From NCBI GenBank assembly GCA_937870635.1, contig CALMZP010000044.1:49417-113416 (forward strand): a DNA stretch of 64,000 bases. The letters are read 5' to 3'. The notes beneath the pieces are model-generated. The model was not told the origin of the DNA. It saw nothing but the letters and a program-made list of their open reading frames with translations, and ran no database searches. A program made the translations under genes and the position numbers. This document shows positions 34,804 to 43,064 of the stretch, one piece after another (position 1 is the stretch's first letter; each line of letters begins with the position of its first letter). Origin of the DNA: an uncultured Acidobacteriota bacterium. GTDB lineage: Bacteria > Acidobacteriota > Thermoanaerobaculia > Gp7-AA8.

Positions 34804-35099
34804 ACATCAAACAGCTCATGAAACAGGCGCAGCAGATGCAGGAGCAGATGCAGCGCCAGATGGCATCCATCGAAGTCGAGGGAACCTCCGGCGGGGGAAT
34901 GGTCAAGGCGACCATGTCCGGCAGCAAGGAGCTGCTCTCGATCGTGATCGACAAGGAAGCCGTCGACCCCAACGACGTGGACATGCTGCAGGACCTCGTG
35001 AAGGCGGCTGTCAACGAGGCTGCGCGCAAGGTCGACGACGCGATGCAGAACCAGCTCGGATCGATGATGCCGCCGGGCATGAAGATGCCCGGATTCTGA
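34800..35099 (+). CDS. ybaB: Nucleoid-associated protein, YbaB/EbfC family
   Basis: A 99-residue small DNA-binding protein. It starts MNIKQLMKQAQQMQEQMQRQ and continues with the family core (VEGTSGGGMVKATMSG, VDPNDVDMLQDLVKAAVNEA). It overlaps dnaX by 4 bases and its last base is shared with the recR start, the classic dnaX-ybaB-recR operon. Confidence 0.96.
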   Translation: MNIKQLMKQAQQMQEQMQRQMASIEVEGTSGGGMVKATMSGSKELLSIVIDKEAVDPNDVDMLQDLVKAAVNEAARKVDDAMQNQLGSMMPPGMKMPGF

Positions 35100-35692
35100 T
35101 GACCGCGCCGCCGCTCGCCAACCTGATCAACGAGCTGTCGAAGCTGCCGGGGATCGGCGGCAAGAGCGCATCCCGTCTCGCCTACTACCTCCTGAAACGC
35201 CCCGCCGCGGAAGCGGAGACGCTCGCTCAGGCCATCCTCGATGTGAAGTCGAAGATCATCCGCTGCTCGGCGTGCAACAACATGACGGACGTCGATCCCT
35301 GCGCGATCTGCTCGGATCCGCGCCGCGACCCTTCACTGCTCTGCGTGGTCGAGGAGGCGTTCAACATCCCCACCATCGAGCAGACCCGCGATTTCAAGGG
35401 CGTCTACCACGTCCTGCTCGGCGCCCTCTCTCCATTGAAGGGCATCGGTCCTCAGGACATCGACGTGGCCGGCCTCCTCAAGCGGGTGCAGTCCGGGGGC
35501 GTCAGGGAAGTGATCGTGGCCACGAATCCAAATGTCGAAGGAGAAGCGACCGCGTCGTATATCGCGCAGCAGCTTCGGTCGACCAATGTCCGGACGACAC
35601 GACTCGCCTTCGGCCTCCCCGTCGGGGGCGATCTGGAGTACGCCGACCACGTCACGATGTCGAAAGCGCTCGAAGGAAGGCGCGAGATTTAG
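35099..35692 (+). CDS. recR: Recombination mediator RecR
   Basis: A 197-residue RecR. The N-terminal helix-hairpin-helix has LSKLPGIGGKSASRLA, the zinc finger is CSACNNMTDVDPCAIC, and the Toprim domain includes LCVVEEAFNIPTIEQT and GVYHVLLGALSPLKGIGP. It acts with RecF/RecO to load RecA at gaps. The ATG shares its first base with the ybaB stop. Confidence 0.97.
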   Translation: MTAPPLANLINELSKLPGIGGKSASRLAYYLLKRPAAEAETLAQAILDVKSKIIRCSACNNMTDVDPCAICSDPRRDPSLLCVVEEAFNIPTIEQTRDFKGVYHVLLGALSPLKGIGPQDIDVAGLLKRVQSGGVREVIVATNPNVEGEATASYIAQQLRSTNVRTTRLAFGLPVGGDLEYADHVTMSKALEGRREI

Positions 35693-35693
35693 G

Positions 35694-35720
35694 CGCCGGC
35701 CGCCTTCCCGGCCGGCGGCG
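35694..35720 (+). terminator. GC hairpin after recR
   Basis: CGCCGGCCG and CGGCCGGCG form a 9-bp stem with a loop of about eight bases right after the recR stop. A short T-run (TTTT near 35729) lies a few bases further. Likely separates the recR operon from the mgl genes. Confidence 0.6.
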
Positions 35721-35780
35721 TAAGCGGCTTTTCATGTTATACATACCCGTCCCCGAAATCGGGCCCGATGGTGCATAAAG

Positions 35781-36281
35781 ATGGCGACTCCTGATCTCGT
35801 GATGTACGAGGAGGAGTACCAGCAGATCAAGGACACGCTCCAGCGTCTGCAGGTCGACTCCAACGCAAAGATCGTTTTCCTGGTCGACAAGAACGGCCAG
35901 CAGATCGCTACTCATGGCGACATGAAGGGCGTGGATGCGACGTCCCTTGCCTCGCTGACCGCCGGAAACGTCGCTGCCACAGACGGCCTGGCGAAGCTCA
36001 TCGGCGAGAAAGAGTTCTCGATCCTCTTCCACGAAGGTGAGAAGGACAACATCCACATCTCACTCGTGGCGCAACGCGTCATCCTCGTGGTCATCTTCGA
36101 CGAAAAATCATCCCTCGGACTCGTCCGGCTCCGCGTGAAGAAAGCCTCGCAGGAGCTGGAGCGGACCTTCGAACAGCTCCTCAAGAAAGCCGAAGCCGAC
36201 CGCGGCAACATGGCCAACCGGTTCGATTCTCCGTTCGCGGAGATCACCGACGAGGACATCGACAGCCTGTTCAGCGAATAG
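35781..36281 (+). CDS. mglB: Roadblock/LC7-domain protein, MglB-like
   Basis: A 166-residue roadblock protein, the usual GTPase-activating partner of MglA. The roadblock core spans residues 10-110 (KIVFLVDKNGQQIATHGD, SLASLTAGNVAATDGLAK) and a charged C-terminal helix plus acidic tail (EITDEDIDSLFSE) follows. An extended -10 (TGTTATACA at 35735-35743) supplies a likely promoter after the recR terminator. The GTPase gene starts 3 bases downstream, so the pair is co-expressed. Confidence 0.9.
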   Translation: MATPDLVMYEEEYQQIKDTLQRLQVDSNAKIVFLVDKNGQQIATHGDMKGVDATSLASLTAGNVAATDGLAKLIGEKEFSILFHEGEKDNIHISLVAQRVILVVIFDEKSSLGLVRLRVKKASQELERTFEQLLKKAEADRGNMANRFDSPFAEITDEDIDSLFSE

Positions 36282-36284
36282 CCG

Positions 36285-36869
36285 ATGACGTTCATCAACT
36301 ACGCTGCGCGCGAGATCAACTGCAAGATCGTCTATTACGGGCCCGGCCTCTGCGGGAAGACGACGAATCTGCAGTGGATCTACGACAAGACCAACCCCCA
36401 GGCCAAGGGCAAGCTGATCTCCCTGGCGACGGAGACCGACCGAACCCTCTTCTTCGACTTTCTCCCCCTCGACCTCGGCACGGTCCGCGGGTTCAAGACA
36501 CGCTTTCACCTCTACACCGTGCCCGGCCAGGTCTTCTATGACGCATCGCGCAAACTGATCCTCAAAGGTGTCGACGGGGTGATCTTCGTCGCCGATTCAC
36601 AGGAAGCGCGCATGGAAGCGAACGTCGAGTCGCTGGCCAACCTCGAGAAGAACCTGAAGGAACAGGGCTACGATCTCAAGAACGTTCCCTATGCGCTGCA
36701 GTTCAACAAGCGCGATCTGCCGACGGCACTCCCCGCCGAAGAAATGTACCGCCAGCTGAACGTGAAGGGCGAACCAACCTTCGAAGCGATCGCGATGAAC
36801 GGCACCGGCGTGTTCGACACGCTCAAGGCGGTCGCCAAGCTTGTCCTCAACGAGCTGAAGAAGAAATAA
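36285..36869 (+). CDS. mglA: Ras-like small GTPase MglA
   Basis: A 194-residue bacterial Ras-superfamily GTPase. P-loop [10 protein letters not shown] near residue 19, a switch region [18 protein letters not shown], the G3 region [13 protein letters not shown] and NKRDLP (G4) are all present, matching MglA, which sets cell polarity and motility in Myxococcus. It lies between mglB and an unrecognised ATP-grasp-like gene with no spacing on either side. Confidence 0.94.
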   Translation: MTFINYAAREINCKIVYYGPGLCGKTTNLQWIYDKTNPQAKGKLISLATETDRTLFFDFLPLDLGTVRGFKTRFHLYTVPGQVFYDASRKLILKGVDGVIFVADSQEARMEANVESLANLEKNLKEQGYDLKNVPYALQFNKRDLPTALPAEEMYRQLNVKGEPTFEAIAMNGTGVFDTLKAVAKLVLNELKKK

Positions 36870-38072
36870 GTGGATCCCCGGTTTCGCGCGCTGTTCAACC
36901 GGCAGTTCAGCGAGGCGATCTACAACCGCTATCAGCGCGATCTCTCCGGCCGTCTCAACCAGCAGTTCGATTTCCGCCTGGCCGAGTCACCGGCGTTCCT
37001 TCCCGACGACTTCAAGGCCCGCGCGGTCACGGCGGCGACAGAGATCATCGAGCAGCTGAGCGAACCGGCCCGGCTCGAACAAATGCGGCGCGCGATCCCC
37101 GATCGCTGGAACACGCCGGGAATGGACGGGCTGCCGAATTTCGCGCAGGTCGACTTCGCGGTGACACGCGACGCGGATGGCACGCTCGCTCCAAAGCTCA
37201 TCGAGCTGCAGGGCTTCCCATCGCTCACTGCACTGCAGGTGATCCAGCGCGATGCGTGGTACGACGTGCTGCAGTCGATGGAAGGCCTCGACCGGTGGTG
37301 GTCATGCTGGTTTTCGGGACTCGACCGCGACCGGTTCCTCGATCTCGCGCGGCGGACCATCGTCGGTAACCACGATCCCGCTGAAGTCGTGCTGATGGAC
37401 ATCGACCCGCCGCATCAGAAGACGTCGACCGACTTCACGGCGACGAAGATCCTCTTCGACGTCGACGCCGTGGACCCGACATCCCTCGTCCTCCGCGGCA
37501 AAGATCTCTTTCGAAGCAACGGGACGTCGGTGCGCCGCATCTACAACCGAGTTGTCTTCGACGAGCTCATTCGCAAGAACATCCGCCTTCCTTTCGATTA
37601 CCGGAAGGACCTCAATGTCGAATGGGCGCCGCATCCGAACTGGTACTGGGTCTGGTCGAAATTCTCGCTGCCGTTTCTCGATCATCCGGCGGTGCCGCGC
37701 GCGACGTTTCTGTCCGAGCTCAATCGCGTTCCCGAGAATCTGTCGAATTACGTTCTCAAGCCGCTTTTCTCATTTGCCGGCGGCGGCGTGAACGTCGATC
37801 CGACGCCCGAAGACATCAACGCCGTCCCTTACGCCGAACGATCGGGATGGTGTCTCCAGGAAAAGATCGAATACGACCCAGCACTCCCCGCTGCTGACGG
37901 AAGCGGCGTGAAGGTCGAGATCCGGATGATGTTCCTGCGGCCGGACGACGGGCCGAAGCCGATCCTCGCGCAGAATCTCGTCCGCCTCTCGCGCGGCAGG
38001 ATGCTCGGTGTCGATTTCAACAAGAACTTCACGTGGGTCGGGTCGTCGATCGGCCTGTCGCCGACCTCCTGA
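36870..38072 (+). CDS. Unknown protein with ATP-grasp-like segment, in the mgl operon
   Basis: A 400-residue soluble protein starting at GTG immediately after the mglA stop. The middle has ELQGFPSLTALQVIQRDAW and a Trp-rich segment; at about residues 293-308 YVLKPLFSFAGGGVNV resembles the glycine-rich nucleotide loop of ATP-grasp ligases, and VKVEIRMMF plus a C-terminal GVDFNKNFTWVG fit a metal/ATP site. I cannot name the family with certainty. Tight coupling to mglBA suggests a linked role, for example a ligase or effector. Confidence 0.7.
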   Translation: MDPRFRALFNRQFSEAIYNRYQRDLSGRLNQQFDFRLAESPAFLPDDFKARAVTAATEIIEQLSEPARLEQMRRAIPDRWNTPGMDGLPNFAQVDFAVTRDADGTLAPKLIELQGFPSLTALQVIQRDAWYDVLQSMEGLDRWWSCWFSGLDRDRFLDLARRTIVGNHDPAEVVLMDIDPPHQKTSTDFTATKILFDVDAVDPTSLVLRGKDLFRSNGTSVRRIYNRVVFDELIRKNIRLPFDYRKDLNVEWAPHPNWYWVWSKFSLPFLDHPAVPRATFLSELNRVPENLSNYVLKPLFSFAGGGVNVDPTPEDINAVPYAERSGWCLQEKIEYDPALPAADGSGVKVEIRMMFLRPDDGPKPILAQNLVRLSRGRMLGVDFNKNFTWVGSSIGLSPTS

Positions 38073-38088
38073 ACACCCGCCCCCCACG

Positions 38089-38178
38089 TTCACCGCAGAG
38101 GCGCAGAGAACGCAGAGGAACGCAGAGAGGGCGGAAAACCTCTGCGTCCCTCTGCGTTCTCTGCGTCTCTGCGGTGAA
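38089..38178. repeat. CACCGCAGAGGCGCAGAGAA hairpin (family H)
   Basis: Arms of about 40 bases built from GCAGAGAACGCAGAGG-like words and the inverse CCTCTGCGTTCTCTGCG pair around an 8-base loop (GCGGAAAA). It directly follows the mgl operon and could be its terminator. Confidence 0.9.
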
Positions 38179-38229
38179 GGTCGTCCCCCGGGCGGCGGTG
38201 GTACACGGAGTGCTTGCCTTCCAACGGTG

Positions 38230-38562
38230 ATGCCGAAGGAGATCGAGACCGCGGCGCCGCTCATCCCGTCGCGTCCCTCCGTGAAGAAACTTCAGGAAGC
38301 CGCGGCCGGCTGCCGGGCCTGTCATCTCTGGAAGACCGGAACGCAGACCGTCTTCGGCGAAGGGAAACAGAGCTCGACGGTGATGTTCATCGGCGAGCAG
38401 CCCGGCAACTCGGAAGACATCGAAGGCCGCCCGTTCGTCGGCCCGGCCGGAACGCTGCTCGACAAGGCTCTTGCCGAAGCGGGCATCGACCGCTCGAAGG
38501 TCTATGTGACGAACGTGGTCAAGCACTTCAAATGGGAGCCGCGCGGCGATCCGCTGACACTC
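38230..38562 (+). pseudogene. Family 4 uracil-DNA glycosylase, 3'-truncated
   Basis: The first 105-110 residues are a good type-4 (Fe-S) uracil-DNA glycosylase: GCRACHLWKTGTQTVFGEG (first cluster cysteines), FIGEQPGNSEDIEGRPFVGP (catalytic loop) and VYVTNVVKHFKWEPRG. Immediately after that motif the sequence runs into the tail of the convergent gene, so the last two cluster cysteines and the HPS-type loop are missing. The frame then stays open through antisense of the next gene. An enzyme lacking half its core should be inactive. Confidence 0.8.
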
Positions 38563-41500
38563 ATCGCTCGACGAGCGGTTTGCGCCGCGTGCGCTGGAAT
38601 TCGTCCCAATCTGCATCCGCCCTTCGATAGAGGTCGCGAAGGTCTGCTTTGGCGTAACACTGACGGCGCATGCGCAGATGCGCTTCGGTCCACGGCACAT
38701 GGGGCTCGAGAGCGCGCAATGCGGCGATCGTGTTCTCGCCGCAGCCGAGCTCCGTTCCCCAGGCGATGTTCACTCGCTGACGGAGCCGCTGTTCCTCGAG
38801 CTGTCCCGCGGCAAACGGACGGCTCGTCGCGTCGAGCATGCGCGCCGCGAAATCGCGGTCGGAGCCTGCGAGCGCTGCGGCGAGCGTCAAAGCCCGTCCC
38901 ATCACGGCCGGGAGCGGCCAGGGATCGTCGCGGAATCGCCGCAGCGCCAGCTCGACGAGGCGGGCCGCCTCTTCCTGGTTTCCCTGCGTCAACCGGAGCC
39001 GCGCTTCGATCGCGATCGCTTCGACCGGCTGCATTTCGCGAAGCAGCGTCAGAAACACATCCGCTTCATCGCTTCCGTCCTCCGCAAGAACTTCGGCGAG
39101 GCGGGACACTTCCAGGCTGTTCACCGGTCCCCATCTCGCTTCACGCCATTTGTCGAGCGCGCTGCTGAGATGTTCATCGCTGTAGCGCTTCGCGAAGTCG
39201 TGCCGCGCGCGTACGAGCTCGTTGGTGACCCCGGGCGGAATCTCGAGGTCGTCGTACATCCATTTGTTCAGCTCGACGAGATTCCAGTCCGCGCTTCCGG
39301 TCACGACGGCAGGCCGGTCCGCGGCGAGCGCCCTCGCGGCGTGAATGAGCTCGTTCACGTCGAACCCTTCCTCGCCGCCAAGCGTGCGCGCAAAACCAAA
39401 CTCGATGACGGTGCGATCGTCCGTGTTCAGAACCTTGCCGTCGCCGATCGTCCGCGCGAGCACGTCGTTGCCGATGAAGTGTGACAGGACGCCCTCAGCC
39501 GATTCCACGCGCCACGTGTTGTGCGCGGCCTCCTCGTATGGCGGCGTGGTCAGGCGTTGCCGGATGCGATCGACATTGACCGGCCGGCGATCGCGCGAGG
39601 CGATGAGAATCAAGTCCGAGGGCGTCGTGCGCCACGTATCGACCTGATTGAACACGGAGGTGATCGTCGAATAGATCGTACGGATCGTCTCCGCGTCGAT
39701 CTCGTACGCCTGCACCCATTGGATGAAGAGCCCATCCGCTCGCAGGCGGCCCGCCGCCGCCCGGTAGAACTCCGTCGTGTAAAGACTCGCAATGCCCGCC
39801 CGATAGGGGTTGGACGGCTCCGAAAAGATCACGTCGTACCGCTCCGGGGTCGTCAGCAGCACTTCGCGCGCGTCATTGAGGTGAATACGCACCTTCGGAT
39901 TCGACATGCAGCCGGCATTGACCGCCGCGAAGTCCCGCGCGACCCGGCGGACCGCCGGTTCCAGCTCGACCACATCGACGCGTTCCATCGAAGGCACCCG
40001 GCCGAGCCATCCGGCGGTACTGCCTGTGCCGAGACCGATGACGAGTGAACGCCGCGGATCGGGGTGGAGCATCGCGCCAAGCAGGCCGCTCATCACCTGT
40101 GTGCTGTCGTCACCGCGCGCGCTTCCGTCGACCTTGCCGTTGACGGTGAAGTTCCGGTCATCCCAGTCGGCAACGGCGATGCTGCTCTCACGGCCGTCGG
40201 CTTCCCAGCGGATCGTGCGGCGCGCGGTATTCATCCAGTCCCGCAGCTCCGCCGCGGTGTCGGGTATCTCGGCGCGCCCTGCGCCGATGCCCGTGTGTCG
40301 CCAGACCGCGCTCGGCCCCGGAGATGCCACGAGCGCCAGTGCCGTAGCGCCGAGCGCAATCGCTGCAATTCCGCCGGCATACCGGCGCTCTCTCAACGCA
40401 GTCAACGCTGCGATGCCCCCGAGTGTGGCGAGGAGAATCGCCGAAAGTCTCCATGCGCCCGGCGCGGAGAGAAGCGGCAGCAGTCCGAACCCGCCGGCCA
40501 GCGAGCCGGCGATGGCGCCTCCGGTGTTCCACGCGTACGCGGCACCGACGTCGCGTCCGACATCCGCGCGTCCTCGTCCCAGCAGCGCAACGAGAATCGG
40601 AAACTGGATTCCCGATACGAAGGCCGCCGGAAGGACGACGGCCGCCGTGACGATCGACCACGCCAGAACATCACCTGCGAAGCCCACGGTCTCCAGCGGT
40701 CGAAGGAGATTCGCAAAGATCGCCAGCCGGTCGCCGAGGGCGAAGGGAACGATCACGGCGATCGCTTCGACACAGCAGATGATCGCGAAGGAAGCGGGCG
40801 TCGCCGCCCGCGGTCCGGTCCAGAACGCATACGCCGCTCCTCCGAGGCCGATCCCGAGCAGGGCGATGGCGAGGATCAGCCCGAATGTGAAGGTCGTGCC
40901 GCCCAGGAGCGGGGTGAGCATGCGGTACCAGACGAGCTCCAGAAGAAAGAAGACAAAGCCAACGGTTGCAGCCGCAATGAGAACCGGTATGGTTCTCGGT
41001 CTTGCGCGAACGGAGTTGCGCTCCGTGTCGGGCGGCCGCTCTGCCGCGTTCGCGGTTTCGCGAGAGATGGCCATGGCAATCACCGCCACGGCCAGATTGA
41101 GGATGGCCGCCAGCAGGAGCGTCTTTCGATTGCCGAGCTGCTCGAGAAATACGAAGGTGGAGAGCAGTGCGCCCGCGACGGCGCCGAGGGTGTTCATCCC
41201 GTAGAGCAGTGCCAGGCGGCGCCGTCCGCTGTCCGCCTCGGTCTCGACGGCGCGTGCCACCGCCGGCAGCGTGCCCCCCATCAGGAATGTGGGAACTCCC
41301 AGCACGAGAGTCGAGAGAAGGATCCGCACGACGGTCGCCAGCGGCAGGCCAAGCGAGACGACGCCACCGAGGGCGACGTAGGCCTGCCTCGCGAGAAAGA
41401 TCAGAACGAGAGAGAGTGCCGCGGAAGCAGCGATGCCGAGCTCGAGTTGTCCGTACCAGGCGAGCGGTGACGTCTTACGGTCGGCCACCCGTCCCAGGAC

Positions 41501-41677
41501 GGCGCTGCCGATTCCGAGGCCGGCCATGAAGATGGCGAGGACGGCCGCGGTGGCGTAAGTGGAGGTTCCGAAGATCAGGCGAAATTCGCGGAACCACGTC
41601 GTCTGATAGACGAGCGCAGAAAGTCCGGAGGCGAAGAGAAGGAGGCCTGCGGACCACGGCTGGCGGGTGTGAACCAC
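38561..41677 (-). CDS. Fused membrane transporter / spermidine synthase-like protein
   Basis: A 1038-residue protein. About 12 membrane helices (residues 10-480, with the MFS-like AIFMAGLGIGSAVLGRVADR loop) precede a SpeE-like aminopropyltransferase/methyltransferase domain: SLVIGLGTGSTAGWLG, VDVVELEPAVRRVARDF, YDVIFSEPSNPY. A helical TPR-like tail of 250 residues ends it. Such MFS-SpeE fusions are common in Acidobacteria and their product is unknown. The start is GTG, with TATCCT 8 bases upstream and no ribosome site. Its stop abuts the broken glycosylase gene. Confidence 0.88.
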   Translation of the reverse strand: MVHTRQPWSAGLLLFASGLSALVYQTTWFREFRLIFGTSTYATAAVLAIFMAGLGIGSAVLGRVADRKTSPLAWYGQLELGIAASAALSLVLIFLARQAYVALGGVVSLGLPLATVVRILLSTLVLGVPTFLMGGTLPAVARAVETEADSGRRRLALLYGMNTLGAVAGALLSTFVFLEQLGNRKTLLLAAILNLAVAVIAMAISRETANAAERPPDTERNSVRARPRTIPVLIAAATVGFVFFLLELVWYRMLTPLLGGTTFTFGLILAIALLGIGLGGAAYAFWTGPRAATPASFAIICCVEAIAVIVPFALGDRLAIFANLLRPLETVGFAGDVLAWSIVTAAVVLPAAFVSGIQFPILVALLGRGRADVGRDVGAAYAWNTGGAIAGSLAGGFGLLPLLSAPGAWRLSAILLATLGGIAALTALRERRYAGGIAAIALGATALALVASPGPSAVWRHTGIGAGRAEIPDTAAELRDWMNTARRTIRWEADGRESSIAVADWDDRNFTVNGKVDGSARGDDSTQVMSGLLGAMLHPDPRRSLVIGLGTGSTAGWLGRVPSMERVDVVELEPAVRRVARDFAAVNAGCMSNPKVRIHLNDAREVLLTTPERYDVIFSEPSNPYRAGIASLYTTEFYRAAAGRLRADGLFIQWVQAYEIDAETIRTIYSTITSVFNQVDTWRTTPSDLILIASRDRRPVNVDRIRQRLTTPPYEEAAHNTWRVESAEGVLSHFIGNDVLARTIGDGKVLNTDDRTVIEFGFARTLGGEEGFDVNELIHAARALAADRPAVVTGSADWNLVELNKWMYDDLEIPPGVTNELVRARHDFAKRYSDEHLSSALDKWREARWGPVNSLEVSRLAEVLAEDGSDEADVFLTLLREMQPVEAIAIEARLRLTQGNQEEAARLVELALRRFRDDPWPLPAVMGRALTLAAALAGSDRDFAARMLDATSRPFAAGQLEEQRLRQRVNIAWGTELGCGENTIAALRALEPHVPWTEAHLRMRRQCYAKADLRDLYRRADADWDEFQRTRRKPLVER

Positions 41678-41761
41678 GCGGGCTCAGGATATCAGCGCAC
41701 TACAAACTGTAGAGATTTTTGGTCGCCCTGATGACGTTCCACTCACACGGCCGGCGATTTC

Positions 41762-41789
41762 TTGACGACCCGAAAAACGGCGCTACACT
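41762..41789 (+). promoter_or_regulatory. Candidate recA promoter
   Basis: TTGACG (41762-41767) and TACACT (41784-41789) with a 16-base spacer lie about 100 bases before recA. A small palindrome, CTACA-AAC-TGTAG at 41700-41712, could be a regulator site but is not a recognised LexA box. Confidence 0.55.
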
Positions 41790-41893
41790 CAATCCACCAC
41801 ACGCATGCCGGTCCTCTCAATCCATCCTTCGCCTCTCCAGTGGAAGACGACGATCGGAAAGTTTCTTGTACTCAGTGAAGAAGGAGCAGGCTC

Positions 41894-42967
41894 ATGACCA
41901 CGGTTCCCACGGACAAATTGAAAGCGGCGGAGTCGGCGCTGACTCAGATCGAGCGCCAGTTCGGCAAGGGCTCGATCATGCGGCTCGGCGCGAAGGAGTT
42001 CGCGGCGATCAGCTCGATCTCCTCAGGCTCGATCGGGGTGGACGCAGCGCTCGGAGTCGGCGGAGTGCCGCGCGGCCGGATCATCGAGATCTTCGGCCCT
42101 GAATCATCGGGCAAGACCACGCTCTCGCTGCATGTGATCGCCGAAGCGCAGCGCGTCGGCGGGCTGGCGGCGTTCATCGACGCCGAGCATGCGCTCGATG
42201 CCGAATACGCGAAGAAGCTCGGCGTCGACATCGACAACCTCCTGGTGTCGCAGCCTGACAGCGGCGAGCAGGCGCTGGAGATCGCGGAAGTCCTCGTCCG
42301 GTCGGGCGCGATCGACGTGATCGTCATCGACTCGGTCGCCGCCCTCGTGCCTCGGGCTGAGCTCGAGGGAGAGATGGGCGACAGCCACGTCGGGCTGCAG
42401 GCCCGCCTCATGTCTCAGGCGCTGCGCAAATTAACAGGCATCGTTTCGAAATCAAAAACGTGCCTGATTTTCATCAATCAAATTCGTGAAAAAATTGGTG
42501 TCATGTTCGGCAACCCGGAAACGACCACCGGCGGCCGCGCGCTCAAGTTCTACTCCTCGGTGCGCCTCGACATCCGCCGCACCAACCAGATCAAGGAAGG
42601 CGAGGAAGTCGTCGGCTCCCGCGTGAAGGTGAAGGTCGTGAAAAACAAGGTCGCCGCACCGTTCCGTCAGGCGGAGTTCGATGTCGGCTACGGCCAGGGC
42701 ATCTCCAAGACGGGCGAGCTGCTCGACATCGGCCTCGAGAACAAGATCATCGAGAAATCGGGATCATGGTTCTCCTACGGCGACATGCGCCTCGGCCAGG
42801 GTCGCGAGAACTCCAAGCAGTTCATCGCCGACAATCCCGACCTCATGCAGGAGATCGAGACCAAGGTGCGCCGCGCGCTCGGGATCTCCGGCAGCCCCGA
42901 GCTCACCGTCATCGAAGGCGGCGAGGGGCAGATGCAGCCGCAGAAAAAAGAACGCGCGGCAAAGTGA
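41894..42967 (+). CDS. recA: Recombinase RecA
   Basis: A 357-residue Rec[11 protein letters not shown] is Walker [16 protein letters not shown]alker [21 protein letters not shown] loop L1/L2 region, and the basic/acidic C-terminal domain ends with a Lys-rich tail. An AAGGAG site stands 7 bases before the ATG. The segment 42428-42505, which codes for [17 protein letters not shown] and following residues, is sharply AT-richer than the rest of the gene and uses rare codons, although the protein is normal. Confidence 0.97.
   Translation: MTTVPTDKLKAAESALTQIERQFGKGSIMRLGAKEFAAISSISSGSIGVDAALGVGGVPRGRIIEIFGPESSGKTTLSLHVIAEAQRVGGLAAFIDAEHALDAEYAKKLGVDIDNLLVSQPDSGEQALEIAEVLVRSGAIDVIVIDSVAALVPRAELEGEMGDSHVGLQARLMSQALRKLTGIVSKSKTCLIFINQIREKIGVMFGNPETTTGGRALKFYSSVRLDIRRTNQIKEGEEVVGSRVKVKVVKNKVAAPFRQAEFDVGYGQGISKTGELLDIGLENKIIEKSGSWFSYGDMRLGQGRENSKQFIADNPDLMQEIETKVRRALGISGSPELTVIEGGEGQMQPQKKERAAK
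42435..42466 (+). other. Hairpin inside an AT-rich patch of recA
   Basis: CAGGCA...CGTTT and AAACG...TGCCTG can pair (11 bp, one bulged T, loop CGAAATCAA), followed by ATTTTC. It sits in the coding strand within the AT-rich codon patch. Confidence 0.6.
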
Positions 42968-42978
42968 CTCAACCTCTC

Positions 42979-43027
42979 ACCCCGGAAGTGCGCCAGACAT
43001 CTCCGCGCTTCCGGGGTGAACTTTTTT
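42979..43027 (+). terminator. Intrinsic terminator of recA
   Basis: CACCCCGGAAG and CTTCCGGGGTG form an 11-bp stem with an 18-base loop, followed by AACTTTTTT. It is the clearest factor-independent terminator in the window. Confidence 0.9.
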
Positions 43028-43064
43028 GTACGATGTGATCACTCAGTTCAATTAGGGGAATCAC

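Noticed and set aside
38563..39168. Continuation of the glycosylase frame
   Set aside because: After KWEPRG the translation is antisense of the neighbouring gene's coding end and loses all family motifs.
40064..41470. Two long plus-strand frames antisense to the transporter/SpeE gene
   Set aside because: Low-complexity Arg/Glu-rich translations; the minus strand encodes helices and a nucleotide-binding domain.
41700..41712. LexA box before recA
   Set aside because: CTACA-AAC-TGTAG is a palindrome but fits none of the known LexA consensus forms (CTGT-N8-ACAG, GAAC-N4-GTTC, GTTC-N7-GTTC).
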